Below, in pieces: positions 54,695 to 62,984 of a stretch of DNA of 64,000 nucleotides. Under the pieces are notes generated by a model. It ran no database searches, had not been told where the DNA came from, and worked only from the letters and a program-made list of their open reading frames with translations. The stretch is from Pseudomonas cuatrocienegasensis (GTDB taxonomy: Bacteria > Pseudomonadota > Gammaproteobacteria > Pseudomonadales > Pseudomonadaceae): the NCBI RefSeq assembly GCF_900110925.1, contig NZ_FOFP01000016.1, positions 62,001-126,000 on the forward strand, written 5' to 3'. A program made the translations under genes and the position numbers. Positions within the stretch are counted from its first letter, which is position 1, and each line of letters starts with the position of its first letter.

Positions 54695-56221
54695 ATGAAA
54701 AAAACGGGGCGCTTCAGTGCAGGGCTGGCAGTCATTGCGGGGACATTGGTCTTGTCCGCTTGCGCAGTCACGCCCGAGCAGCTCACGCAAAAGGAAAATA
54801 ATGATCGGGTCAGCGTTGACCTGAATCGACTTTTTGCCAAGCAGGAAGTGATCAATGGCCCGCTTACCCTCGAAGAAGCGATAGCGCGTGCCTTGAAATA
54901 CAACCTCGATCATCGCCTCAAAATAATGGAAGAGGCGGTGGCCATGGGGCAGTTGGATGTTGCCAATGTCAGCCTTTTGCCCAATGTGGTGGCGCAGGCC
55001 GGTTGGTCAACCCGCAACAATGCAGACACCACCTACAACGAAGACCAAACCGCGACCTCAACCAGCTCGGATCGCAGGGTGCGCGACAATGACCTGTCAG
55101 TGAGCTGGAACGTTCTGGATTTCGCCATCGGTTACATGCGCGCCAACCAGCAGGCTGATCTAGCGCTTATTGTGGCTGAGCGTCGTCGCCAGGTGATTCA
55201 CAATGTTGTCAATGACACCCGCAGCGCCTACTGGCGCGCGGCGGCGGCCGAACGTGCGCTGAAGCAATTTGAGCCTGTGTTGGGTCGGGTGCGCGGTGCG
55301 CTGGCCCGCGCCGAAACCCAAGTGGAGGAGCGCGTCGGTACACCGCTTGATGCGCTTTCCTATCAGCAGGACTTGTTGTTGACCCTGCGCGAGCTTGAAA
55401 CCCGCCGTCGCCAACTTGTCGAAGCGCGCACTGAACTTGCGGTATTGATGAATATTCATCCTGACAGCGAGTTCACCGTTCAGGCGGCGCTGGATACGGG
55501 CCGCACGCTTCCGGAATTGGCGATGGATGGCGAAGCGCTGGAGCTGGAAGCCTTGCGCAACCGTTCGGAGTTGCGTTCCGAGGCGTATCAATTACGCATC
55601 AATCAGCGTGACTCCAAAATTGCCATTCTGCAAATGGTGCCAGGTCTGAACTTTACAGCCGGGATCAATCACACGTCTGACAGCTACAAAGTCAATTCCA
55701 AATGGTATGACGGCTCGATGAATCTGTCCTGGAACCTGATGCAGGTCATGCGCGCTCCGGCCACTATGAAACTGGCCGACAGCCAGATTGAATTGTCTGA
55801 AATACGGCGTCTGGCCTTGTCAATGGCGGTGATCAGCCAGGTCAATATTGCCCGGCTGCGGTTTGCCCATGCCCGTTCCGACTATGAGCTGTCTGGGCAG
55901 ATTGCCGAGGTACAGGATCAGATTTTTGAGCGTGTTTCGGCCAGCAACGCCGCCAATACAGTGGGCGAAGCCCAGGCCATCCGTGCCGAGGTTCGCGCAC
56001 TGCTGTCCAATCTGCAGCACGATATGGCCTATGCCGACCTGCAGGCGTCCTACGGACGGTTGTTTGCCAGCATAGGCGCGGATCCGCTGCCTGGCGATGT
56101 CGCCGATGACAGCCTTGCAAGTCTGTCTGCGGCAATTGGCGGTGTGTTGGTGCGTTGGGATAAGGGGGAATACGATGCCCCAGCCCTGGTGGCCGACCTT
56201 AGCCAACCCGTGACCCCTTGA
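54695..56221 (+). CDS. TolC-like outer-membrane lipoprotein
   Basis: A 508-aa OMF-family (OprM/TolC-type) channel. ATG 54695 starts a lipoprotein signal, KTGRFSAGLAVIAGTLVLSAC; upstream codons are rejected. Helical-barrel motifs include LTLEEAIARALKYNLDHRLK and the paired repeat in the second half (DQIFERVSASNAANTVGEAQ, RAEVRALLSNLQHDMAYADL). It would form the outer-membrane duct of the complex. 150 bp after the giant gene and 25 bp before the first adaptor. Confidence 0.88.
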   Translation: MKKTGRFSAGLAVIAGTLVLSACAVTPEQLTQKENNDRVSVDLNRLFAKQEVINGPLTLEEAIARALKYNLDHRLKIMEEAVAMGQLDVANVSLLPNVVAQAGWSTRNNADTTYNEDQTATSTSSDRRVRDNDLSVSWNVLDFAIGYMRANQQADLALIVAERRRQVIHNVVNDTRSAYWRAAAAERALKQFEPVLGRVRGALARAETQVEERVGTPLDALSYQQDLLLTLRELETRRRQLVEARTELAVLMNIHPDSEFTVQAALDTGRTLPELAMDGEALELEALRNRSELRSEAYQLRINQRDSKIAILQMVPGLNFTAGINHTSDSYKVNSKWYDGSMNLSWNLMQVMRAPATMKLADSQIELSEIRRLALSMAVISQVNIARLRFAHARSDYELSGQIAEVQDQIFERVSASNAANTVGEAQAIRAEVRALLSNLQHDMAYADLQASYGRLFASIGADPLPGDVADDSLASLSAAIGGVLVRWDKGEYDAPALVADLSQPVTP

Positions 56222-56245
56222 TCTGCACCGGAGCGATGAAACCTG

Positions 56246-57028
56246 ATGCCGGGTGCTAAACAACAATGCAGTAAGTGGGGGTTCGGGTCTTGGGTAGTTG
56301 CGCTGCTGTTAGGGGGGACGGGTTCAGATTACGCCCTTTCGCAGAATGCTGAAGGCAGCGAGCTGCAAGCCCGTGCGCTGGTCACCACCCGCGACTACGC
56401 CATTCTGTCGAGTGAAGTGACCGCCCGTATCGCTGAAATGCCCAGGCGTCCCGGTGAGAAATTCGCCAAAGGTGACACGCTGGCGGTCTTTGACTGTGCG
56501 GCCTACCGGGCGCAGCGCGCTTCGGCGGCCGCTGATGTCCGGCAGGCTGGCGCGCAGTATGAGGCGCAAAAACGCTTGGCGGAATTACGCACGGTTGGCG
56601 AACTTGATGTGACTATCGCCCAGGCAGTATTTGATAAGGCCCGTGCCGAGTTGCAGCTGCAGGACTTCCATCTCAGCCGCTGTAAGATCAATGCCCCTTA
56701 CGACGGGGTTGTGGTGGAGTGGATCGGCCAGCCCCATCAAACGGCCAACCCCGGCGATAAGGTGATTGAACTGGTCGGAATGGGCGGCCTGGAGCTGGAG
56801 CTGATTGTGCCGTCGCCTTCCTTGGCGTGGCTGAAGCCCGGCACTGCGGTACGCGCCCGGATTGATGAAACCGGATTGGATATCAGCGCACGGATTGACC
56901 GTATCGGTGCGCGGATTGATCCAGTCAGTCAATCCGTCAGGGTGTATGCCGTGATCCTTGACGGCCAACAACAGCTTTTGCCTGGCATGAGCGGTACGGC
57001 CCTGATCCAAAACGCATCGAACCTGTAA
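56246..57028 (+). CDS. Periplasmic adaptor protein (HlyD/RND type)
   Basis: A 260-aa membrane-fusion protein with a hydrophobic N-terminus (WGFGSWVVALLLGGTGSDYA), a lipoyl/barrel-sandwich region (SSEVTARIAEMPRRPGEKFA), a short alpha-hairpin, and a beta-barrel region (YDGVVVEWIGQPHQTANPGD, LPGMSGTALIQ). Its length is less than usual for HlyD. Its stop overlaps the next ATG (TAATG), so translation is coupled. Confidence 0.85.
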   Translation: MPGAKQQCSKWGFGSWVVALLLGGTGSDYALSQNAEGSELQARALVTTRDYAILSSEVTARIAEMPRRPGEKFAKGDTLAVFDCAAYRAQRASAAADVRQAGAQYEAQKRLAELRTVGELDVTIAQAVFDKARAELQLQDFHLSRCKINAPYDGVVVEWIGQPHQTANPGDKVIELVGMGGLELELIVPSPSLAWLKPGTAVRARIDETGLDISARIDRIGARIDPVSQSVRVYAVILDGQQQLLPGMSGTALIQNASNL

Positions 57029-58374
57029 TGGCTACACTTCCTCGTCCTTCTGCCAGCACCCTGCTTTTGGGGATCGAGCGCACCCTGCGTCATGCGCCCG
57101 ATTTAACCTCATTTCGCTTTGCTGCCGTATCCGAGCCCCGGCGACTGATTGCGCATAAGCAGGCTATTTTGTTTGAGCGTTCGGGTCGCCACGCCTTGCG
57201 TACAGCTGCGGTGTCGAATGTGGCGTCGATTGACCGCAATTCGCCCTATCTTCTGTATGTCGAGCGCATGCTATCGGCCCTCGACAAGGCCGATGGCCTA
57301 ACCAAGGCGAGGCCTCTTACACGGGGCGATATGCCGGCTAATTTCACCACGGAATGGCCGGAGTTCCTGCCGGCGCACCTGTTCTGGCAGCCGCTTTTCA
57401 CCACGGATGGCACACCTCTGGGCGGCTTGCTGTTAGTCCGCGCCAGCGAGTGGTTGGAGGCGGAAGCGGTATTGCTCGATCAACTGGCCGATGCAATGGG
57501 CCACGCGTGGCAGGCATTACGCACCACGCGGCAAAAGTCAGCCTCTGCAGTTAAACCGGTTTCCCGTCGCGGCTTGGTTATTGGTGGCGTGCTGGTGATA
57601 GTGGCAGCACTGTTCATTCCGGTCCCGCAAAGTGTGATTGCTCCGGCTGATGTAATCCCGCGCGAGGCATTCCCAGTGTCGGCGCCGATTCGTGGGGTGA
57701 TCGACGATATCCTTGTGCGGCCCAACGCTGAAGTACGCCAGGGTGATGTACTGTTCACCTTTGAGGATGCCGAACTGCGCGCCAATCATGAGGTTGCCTT
57801 GCGCGCCGTGGATGAGGCTAGCGCTGAGCTGCGCCGTGTGTCCCAGCAGGCGTTTGGTGATACCAAAGGCCGCGCCGAAGTGGCCTTGATGCAAGCCCGA
57901 TTGGCGCTGCGCCAAGAGCAGGCGGCTTACAGCAGTTATCAACTGTCGCAAGTGCAGGTCGTCGCGCCGCAAGACGGGATCGCGATCTTCAGCGACGCCA
58001 ATCGCTGGCGCGGCCGCCCGGTTTCGGTGGGCGAGCAGGTGATGCTGGTGGCGCGGCCGCAAGATGCGGAAATTGCCATTTTCATTCCGGTGTCTGATGC
58101 CATCAACCTGCGTCCTGGGGCCGATGTGCAACTGTTTCTCGACGTCGATCCGTTGCGCTCCTTTTCGGCAACCCTGGAGTTGGCCTCCTATCAACCGATG
58201 GAGAGCGCCGAAGGCATTATGGCTTACCGGGCTGTGGCGCAATTTACTGATCCGCAAGGTCCGCCGCGTATCGGCTTGAAGGGGTCGGCGCGGGTCTCCG
58301 GGGACTCGGTGCCGCTGGTGCTGTTTTTGTTCCGGCGCCCGCTGTCGGCACTGCGCCAAATGATCGGGGTTTAG
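57028..58374 (+). CDS. HlyD-family adaptor with cytoplasmic N-terminal domain
   Basis: A 448-aa protein. Residues ~1-165 form a soluble, possibly GAF-like domain (LTSFRFAAVSEPRRLIAHKQ ... LGGLLLVRASEWLEAEAVLL). A membrane helix follows at ~182-199 (LVIGGVLVIVAALFIPVP), then a periplasmic HlyD-type barrel-sandwich and hairpin (APIRGVIDDILVRPNAEVRQ, RGRPVSVGEQVMLVA). A normal HlyD has only a short cytoplasmic tail, so the domain may contact substrate or the M50 protein. Coupled to the previous gene; the next starts 4 bp later. Confidence 0.82.
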   Translation: MATLPRPSASTLLLGIERTLRHAPDLTSFRFAAVSEPRRLIAHKQAILFERSGRHALRTAAVSNVASIDRNSPYLLYVERMLSALDKADGLTKARPLTRGDMPANFTTEWPEFLPAHLFWQPLFTTDGTPLGGLLLVRASEWLEAEAVLLDQLADAMGHAWQALRTTRQKSASAVKPVSRRGLVIGGVLVIVAALFIPVPQSVIAPADVIPREAFPVSAPIRGVIDDILVRPNAEVRQGDVLFTFEDAELRANHEVALRAVDEASAELRRVSQQAFGDTKGRAEVALMQARLALRQEQAAYSSYQLSQVQVVAPQDGIAIFSDANRWRGRPVSVGEQVMLVARPQDAEIAIFIPVSDAINLRPGADVQLFLDVDPLRSFSATLELASYQPMESAEGIMAYRAVAQFTDPQGPPRIGLKGSARVSGDSVPLVLFLFRRPLSALRQMIGV

Positions 58375-58377
58375 GCT

Positions 58378-60555
58378 ATGTCTGGATCGGCAACAGCCGA
58401 GCATGCAGCGGATGACCTGGAGTTGCCGCCACTGCGCGAGGATTTGCGGCTGCTGCCGGCGGAACACGACGAATATGGATCGCCGTGCTGGACCATTCAT
58501 GACCCGGTGCGCAACCGCTATTACCGCATCGGGTTTGCCGCCTTTGAGCTGTTGCGCCGCTGGTCGCTGCGCAAGGCCTCCACCTTACTTGCGCAAACCC
58601 GCGCGGAAACCATACTGGAGCCGGATCGGGAACAGGTACAGGGGCTGATCAAGTTTCTGCATTCCAACGGTTTATTGCGACGCCAAGGCGATGAGGCGAT
58701 TGCCGAGTTTTCCCGAATCGCCCAAGCCGGCAAACCGCCTTTTCTGAAATGGTTGGTGCACAACTATCTGTTTGTCCGTGTGCCGCTGGTCCGCCCGGAC
58801 CGCTTTTTGCGAGCCACCCAGGGGATTGCAGACTTTATTGCCTCGCGCCCCGTGCAGCTGCTGATCCTGCTGCTGGGGCTTACCGGGATTTTAATGACGC
58901 TCAGGCAATGGGACAGGTTTCTCGCCACGTTCATGGGCTTCGCCAATTGGCAAGGCATGCTGTGGATCGGCCTCACCCTGATCGCCACGAAAATTCTCCA
59001 CGAGCTGGGGCACGCCTACACAGTCGCCCGCTATGGCGGCCGGGTGCCGACCATGGGAGTGGCTTTTCTGGTCATGTATCCGGTGCTCTATACCGATACC
59101 TCGGATGCGTGGCGTCTGACCCGCCGCGATCAGAAGTTGCGGATTGCTGCGGCAGGTATTCGGGTCGAGTTGGCCCTGGCATTGCTGGCGACCTTTTTCT
59201 GGCACCTGGCGCCGCCTGGGCCGTTGCAAAGCACCTTGTTCCTCTTGGCAAGTGCAACTTGGATCACCACGCTGCTGATAAACCTCAGTCCGTTTTTGCG
59301 CTTTGACGGCTACTACTTGCTGTCCGATTACCTGCGCGTGCCCAACCTGCAAGATCGCTCCTTTGCGATGGCGCGCTGGTGGTTGCGGGAAAAACTATTC
59401 GGGCTTGGTGAGACTGCGCCCGAACCCATGGCGTTACCGCGCAGACGCCTTCTGGTGACCTTTGCCATTGCGGTGTGGATTTACCGGTTTTTTCTTTTCT
59501 TGGGCATTGCCCTGTTGGTCTACCACCTGTTTTTCAAGGTGCTGGGCATTATCTTGTTTGTTGTGGAAATCCTCTGGTTCATCGTGCTGCCGGTAACCAA
59601 AGAACTGAAAGTCTGGTGGCAGGTCCGCCAACAGGCCCGTGTAACGCCTTTGGGCGTGACGGCATTGCTGCTGGCGGGCGGGTTGGTGGTGCTGCTATTC
59701 GTGCCCTGGCGGGCGTCGGTTGAAGCCGCCGCCGTGATGCAGGCCAGTGCCGAGGCTGAAATCATCAGCCCGGCCGAAGGTCAGGTTGTCGATATTCAGG
59801 TCAAGGAGGGCGATCAGGTGACGGCGGGGCAGGTGCTCTTGACCCTGTACGCGCCGGAGCTGAGTGCGCGCATTGCCGTGCAGACACTGGAACTGGCAGA
59901 GGCGCGCATTCTGTTGGTCCAGGCGCAAGGCAGTCACGATGCCTTGCAGCAACATGAGATAGCCACGCGCCTGCAGGAAGTCTTACGCCTTGAGGCCGGT
60001 CTTGAGTTGTTGCGCATCCGCCAGGCGCAATTGGTGCTGCGCGCACCCCTGGCCGGGACGGTGCGCGATGTGGCTTACAGTGTCCGCGCCGGCAGTTGGC
60101 TGGCGGAAAAAACCGCGCTGCTGCGGGTGGTCGAAGAGCAGGCGCCGCGGCGTATTCTTGGCTACGTCTCCCAGCGCGATATCGCCCGCCTGGAGCCCTC
60201 GGCGCGTGCGCGCTTTTACCCCGAGCAAATCACCTTGCCGGAGATGGCGGTCGATCTGCAAAGCCTTGACGCCTTTAGTGCGCCGGTCATTGAAGCGCCA
60301 TCGCTTGCGGCAGCCCATGGCGGACCTCTTGCCGCCCGCCTCAATGAACAAGGCGATATGCTGCCGATGGACGCGGTTTTTCGGGTTGCGGGTGTTGTTG
60401 CGCCGCCGACTAACCCCCCGCTAGAGGCTCAAGGCAACGCTCCCATCACCATGCTGCTGCGTGGCACGCTGGCAATCGACGCGCCGCCAGTGAGCCTGGC
60501 AGGGCGTCTGTATGAAGTCGTCGCCGCGACCTTCATTCGCGAGCTGAATTTTTAG
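58378..60555 (+). CDS. PqqD-M50-HlyD fusion, inner-membrane export protein
   Basis: A 725-aa protein. Residues ~36-105 resemble a PqqD-type peptide chaperone/winged helix (NRYYRIGFAAFELLRRW). From ~155 comes a polytopic M50 site-2-protease-like domain: HELGH at 208-212 and NLSPFLRFDGYYLLSD at 302-317, with the Asp310 third ligand. The block YPVLYTDTSDAWRL (~234-247) fits the putative peptide zinc metalloprotease (YydH-like) group. More membrane helices lie at ~355-405 and ~425-445. The C-terminal ~280 residues are a HlyD-like adaptor (VDIQVKEGDQVTAGQVLLTL). It may process or translocate the substrate. Last gene of the operon. Confidence 0.85.
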   Translation: MSGSATAEHAADDLELPPLREDLRLLPAEHDEYGSPCWTIHDPVRNRYYRIGFAAFELLRRWSLRKASTLLAQTRAETILEPDREQVQGLIKFLHSNGLLRRQGDEAIAEFSRIAQAGKPPFLKWLVHNYLFVRVPLVRPDRFLRATQGIADFIASRPVQLLILLLGLTGILMTLRQWDRFLATFMGFANWQGMLWIGLTLIATKILHELGHAYTVARYGGRVPTMGVAFLVMYPVLYTDTSDAWRLTRRDQKLRIAAAGIRVELALALLATFFWHLAPPGPLQSTLFLLASATWITTLLINLSPFLRFDGYYLLSDYLRVPNLQDRSFAMARWWLREKLFGLGETAPEPMALPRRRLLVTFAIAVWIYRFFLFLGIALLVYHLFFKVLGIILFVVEILWFIVLPVTKELKVWWQVRQQARVTPLGVTALLLAGGLVVLLFVPWRASVEAAAVMQASAEAEIISPAEGQVVDIQVKEGDQVTAGQVLLTLYAPELSARIAVQTLELAEARILLVQAQGSHDALQQHEIATRLQEVLRLEAGLELLRIRQAQLVLRAPLAGTVRDVAYSVRAGSWLAEKTALLRVVEEQAPRRILGYVSQRDIARLEPSARARFYPEQITLPEMAVDLQSLDAFSAPVIEAPSLAAAHGGPLAARLNEQGDMLPMDAVFRVAGVVAPPTNPPLEAQGNAPITMLLRGTLAIDAPPVSLAGRLYEVVAATFIRELNF

Positions 60556-60723
60556 GCCCATCGCATTTTTCCGGAGAAGGCGGCCTTGATTTTCAGGAAG
60601 AAGAATTCATTTTGCGCGGTCGCGTGAACGAATTTTTAACCCAAAATCGCAGCGCTTAGGGCGATCGAGCCATTATGTTTCTAGTCGACCTTTAATTTAT
60701 GCGCACAATATCTGTAGGATTTC

Positions 60724-60744
60724 TTGGGCAAAATTTGGGCAAAA
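60724..60744 (+). repeat. Tandem TTGGGCAAAA arm-like repeats
   Basis: TTGGGCAAAA and TTTGGGCAAAA, 10-11 bp units in tandem, about 95 bp inside the fourth att-like repeat. The unit also occurs at 42645, 63 bp from the second att repeat. Confidence 0.45.
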
Positions 60745-60836
60745 GTGAGGCCGCCTTGGGCCTTTCTAGACCGTTAAGGAATTCCTTCTCCTAGGATCTC
60801 TGCGGCCGGCAGCGGTATACAAAGTTTACTACTAGC

Positions 60837-60865
60837 GTTCAAGATCGTTATCCTCTCGCCATATC
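60837..60865 (+). repeat. Fourth, degenerate att-like repeat
   Basis: GTTCAAGATCGTTATCCTCT then CGCCATAT, an imperfect copy of the tRNA-Ser 3' end. Similarity to 42552 continues through the terminator to TTTCTGGT (60922), which makes chance resemblance unlikely. Confidence 0.65.
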
Positions 60866-60877
60866 GAGAAATATTAA

Positions 60878-60913
60878 GCCCCTGAAATGTTTAACCATTT
60901 CAGGGGCTTTTTG
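60878..60913 (+). terminator. Terminator copy at the right boundary
   Basis: AAGCCCCTGAAATG-GTTTAAC-CATTTCAGGGGCTTTTT type hairpin (60877-60913), near-identical to that at 42592. Confidence 0.8.
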
Positions 60914-60999
60914 ATTTCTGGTCGCAAAAGCTGCGCGGAGTCTGGCCCCGAATACCGCGCCTCAACACACGTTGGAGGTTGAGGCGACAGGTTTATTCT

Positions 61000-61392
61000 T
61001 CAGGCCTGCATCGCCTGTCGCACGATCGCGCTGTCGACATACTGTTCCATGCTGACGATCTTGCCGCCCTCAAGGCGGTACAGGTGCGCGAAGGTGGCGC
61101 TCATGGCTTTGCCGGTGGCCCGGTAGGTACCGGAATACACACCAAAGGCCGCGACCCGGTCACCATCGGCGAGGTAGGTGTGGACCGTGGCGCGGTAGTC
61201 CAGCCATTCGCTTGCCAATCGGCTAAACACCTTGGCGACAATTTCGTCCGGCCCGGTGTAGGTGCCCGCATACGGAAAGCCCGCCGCTTCGGTCCAGGTG
61301 GCTGTAGGCGCCAGAGCCGCAAGCAGGTGCTTGCCGTTGTCCGCGGAGGCGCCTTCATAGGTCGCGCGGATGATGTCTAGATTAGTTTTCAT
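61000..61392 (-). CDS. SnoaL/NTF2-like protein
   Basis: A 130-aa small alpha+beta barrel protein: MKTNLDIIRATYEGASADNG ... TWTEAAGFPYAGTYTGPDEI ... AFGVYSGTYRATGK and FAHLYRLEGGKIVSMEQYVD. The NTF2/SnoaL fold includes ketosteroid-isomerase-like enzymes. ATG 61392 is 4 bp after the MBL stop, in one operon. No reaction can be assigned. Confidence 0.82.
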   Translation of the reverse strand: MKTNLDIIRATYEGASADNGKHLLAALAPTATWTEAAGFPYAGTYTGPDEIVAKVFSRLASEWLDYRATVHTYLADGDRVAAFGVYSGTYRATGKAMSATFAHLYRLEGGKIVSMEQYVDSAIVRQAMQA

Positions 61393-61396
61393 CGGG

Positions 61397-62293
61397 TTAC
61401 CCCCACTCCATTTCGCCTTTGGCCACTTTGGCACCGATTTGCAGGGCAACGCCCATGCCGGCATCCGGGTAGCGCGCAGTCATCGCGGCGATCAGCGCGG
61501 CGCTGTCCGCTGCTTTGCCCAGCTCCTCCTCGAACGCCAGGAGGTAGTCGCGGGTGTAGCGGATGGCTGAGGCGTCGGTCACCGTGGCAGGCTTCATGTG
61601 GCCGGGTACGACCACGGACGCGTTACGGCTGAGCATGGCCTCCAGGTTACGGACCCAGGCTGCGCGACCTTCCGCGCCGGCGGTGTCGGCGGTCCAGACG
61701 TGCACATCGGCGAACACCAGGACGCCGCCGACAATGGCCTTCAGCGACGGCACCCACAGGTAGCGACGGTTGGCCAGGTCTGTGGCGTTGACGATCTCGA
61801 TGGCATGCTCTTCCAGCGAGAGCGTCGGGCCGTCGAATGCCTCGGGCATGACGATGTCTGCCAGGGTCTGTGGGCCGTTCTCTTTCAGTTGCGGGCCCCA
61901 GGTTGCCAGTTTCTTTGCCACGTTGCCCTGGATGGCGGTCAAGGTAGCGGTCGCGGCGATCACCCGCGCGTCGGGGAATGCGGCCTTGATCGGGCCCAGG
62001 CCGAAGTAGTAGTCAGGGTCGCTCTGGCTGATGTAGATGGTGGTCAGCTGTTTACCGCTGCCCTTGATGGCTTCGGCAATGGCCTGGCCGTCGGACAGGG
62101 TAAAGCCGGCATCGATCAGCACGGCTTCACGGGCCCCCGAGAGCAGTACCGGCGCGCGGAAGAAACCGTTCTCGCCGGCGGGGAAATGCCGCCAGCTCAG
62201 CCCGCTACCGGCCGCCCAAGCGCCTTTGCTCAGAACGGCGGCTGCGGCACCGAGCGTGGCGGCAGCCTTGATGACAGTGCGACGTGTGGTCAT
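61397..62293 (-). CDS. Tat-exported metallo-beta-lactamase-fold hydrolase
   Basis: A 298-aa protein with a twin-arginine signal (MTTRRTVIKAAATLGAAAAV). The MBL fold is indicated by VLIDAGFTLSDGQAIAEAI, the position usually HxHxDH reading SQSDPDYYFGLG, and VVVPGHMKPATV. The first zinc motif is altered (Ser-Gln-Ser-Asp in place of H-x-H-x-D), so zinc binding and catalysis may be incomplete or unusual. GGAG precedes ATG 62293. It is followed by the SnoaL-like gene. Confidence 0.82.
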   Translation of the reverse strand: MTTRRTVIKAAATLGAAAAVLSKGAWAAGSGLSWRHFPAGENGFFRAPVLLSGAREAVLIDAGFTLSDGQAIAEAIKGSGKQLTTIYISQSDPDYYFGLGPIKAAFPDARVIAATATLTAIQGNVAKKLATWGPQLKENGPQTLADIVMPEAFDGPTLSLEEHAIEIVNATDLANRRYLWVPSLKAIVGGVLVFADVHVWTADTAGAEGRAAWVRNLEAMLSRNASVVVPGHMKPATVTDASAIRYTRDYLLAFEEELGKAADSAALIAAMTARYPDAGMGVALQIGAKVAKGEMEWG

Positions 62294-62345
62294 GGAAGTT
62301 CTCCTGCTGCGCTGACAGCGCAATTAACAGTGGGTATGGGTAACT

Positions 62346-62984
62346 TTAGGCGGCTGCGAGCTGCTCGATAAGCGCCGCTGGGTTGGCAAACAAGGCGCTG
62401 CTATTGAGCACGGAGCGTTGCCCGGCGGATTCGAGAAGCAGTGTGGGCACGCCGCGGGCAGCAAAGGCCTGAAGCAACTCCTGCGCTTGCCTTGTGCGCG
62501 CCTTGTTGAGGCTGACAAGCGCAGGCTCTGGATGGGCCAACAATGCGGCGGCGTCGCTCAAGCCGAGCGCGTGCAGAATGGCAACGAGTGAGGCGGCTGA
62601 GGTGACATCGCGGCCCTCCACGTAGCGCGCCAACTGGATCGCCTTGAGCGCGTCGTATTCCCGCGCCGGGGCCGTCGCTGCCACAGCGCTAAGCGCCAGG
62701 GTGGCCGGGCCGCTGTCGAAGCGTTGCTGACGATCAGCCAGCACCAAGCGGCGGTAAGCCTCACTGAAATCCTGCCCCGTCTGGGTGGCGATACGCTGGT
62801 CGTTGGACCAGGCGAAGTTGGCGAAATCAGCGTCCATCGCGCGGGCACCCTGGCCGGCAAACAAGCCTGTCGGCAGCAGTTCGAGGGTCAGGCCGGCCAC
62901 GCCTTGCAACTTGGCAAGCGCAGGCATGGCGCCGTAGCACCAGCCACACAGTGGGTCGTACAAATATTGCAGGGTCTTGCTCAT
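62346..62984 (-). CDS. DsbA/FrnE-like oxidoreductase
   Basis: A 212-aa cytoplasmic thioredoxin-fold protein with active site YDPLCGWCYGAMP (CGWC at residues 13-16) and a helical insertion. DsbA-family proteins of the FrnE/YP_ type often work in detoxification or as 2-hydroxychromene-type isomerases. GGAGG precedes the ATG. It leads the operon divergent from the LysR regulator. Confidence 0.87.
   Translation of the reverse strand: MSKTLQYLYDPLCGWCYGAMPALAKLQGVAGLTLELLPTGLFAGQGARAMDADFANFAWSNDQRIATQTGQDFSEAYRRLVLADRQQRFDSGPATLALSAVAATAPAREYDALKAIQLARYVEGRDVTSAASLVAILHALGLSDAAALLAHPEPALVSLNKARTRQAQELLQAFAARGVPTLLLESAGQRSVLNSSALFANPAALIEQLAAA

Larger units (their letters stand above)
42552..60865. 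mobile_element. Inferred degenerate genomic island carrying the secretion cluster
   Basis: About 18 kb between att-like repeats, holding an IS remnant, parDE, the tail-collar genes, the sulfotransferase gene and the giant-protein export operon. TTTGGGCAAAA sites lie inside both ends. No integrase is present inside, so the element is either decayed or moved with help from others. A third att copy at 43703 may subdivide it. Confidence 0.5.
60556..60999. other. Right boundary region of the secretion island
   Basis: No ORF. It contains TTGGGCAAAA repeats (60724-60744), a fourth att-like sequence (60837) and its terminator (60878). The 60960-61000 tail belongs to the downstream operon's 3' end. 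Confidence 0.6.
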
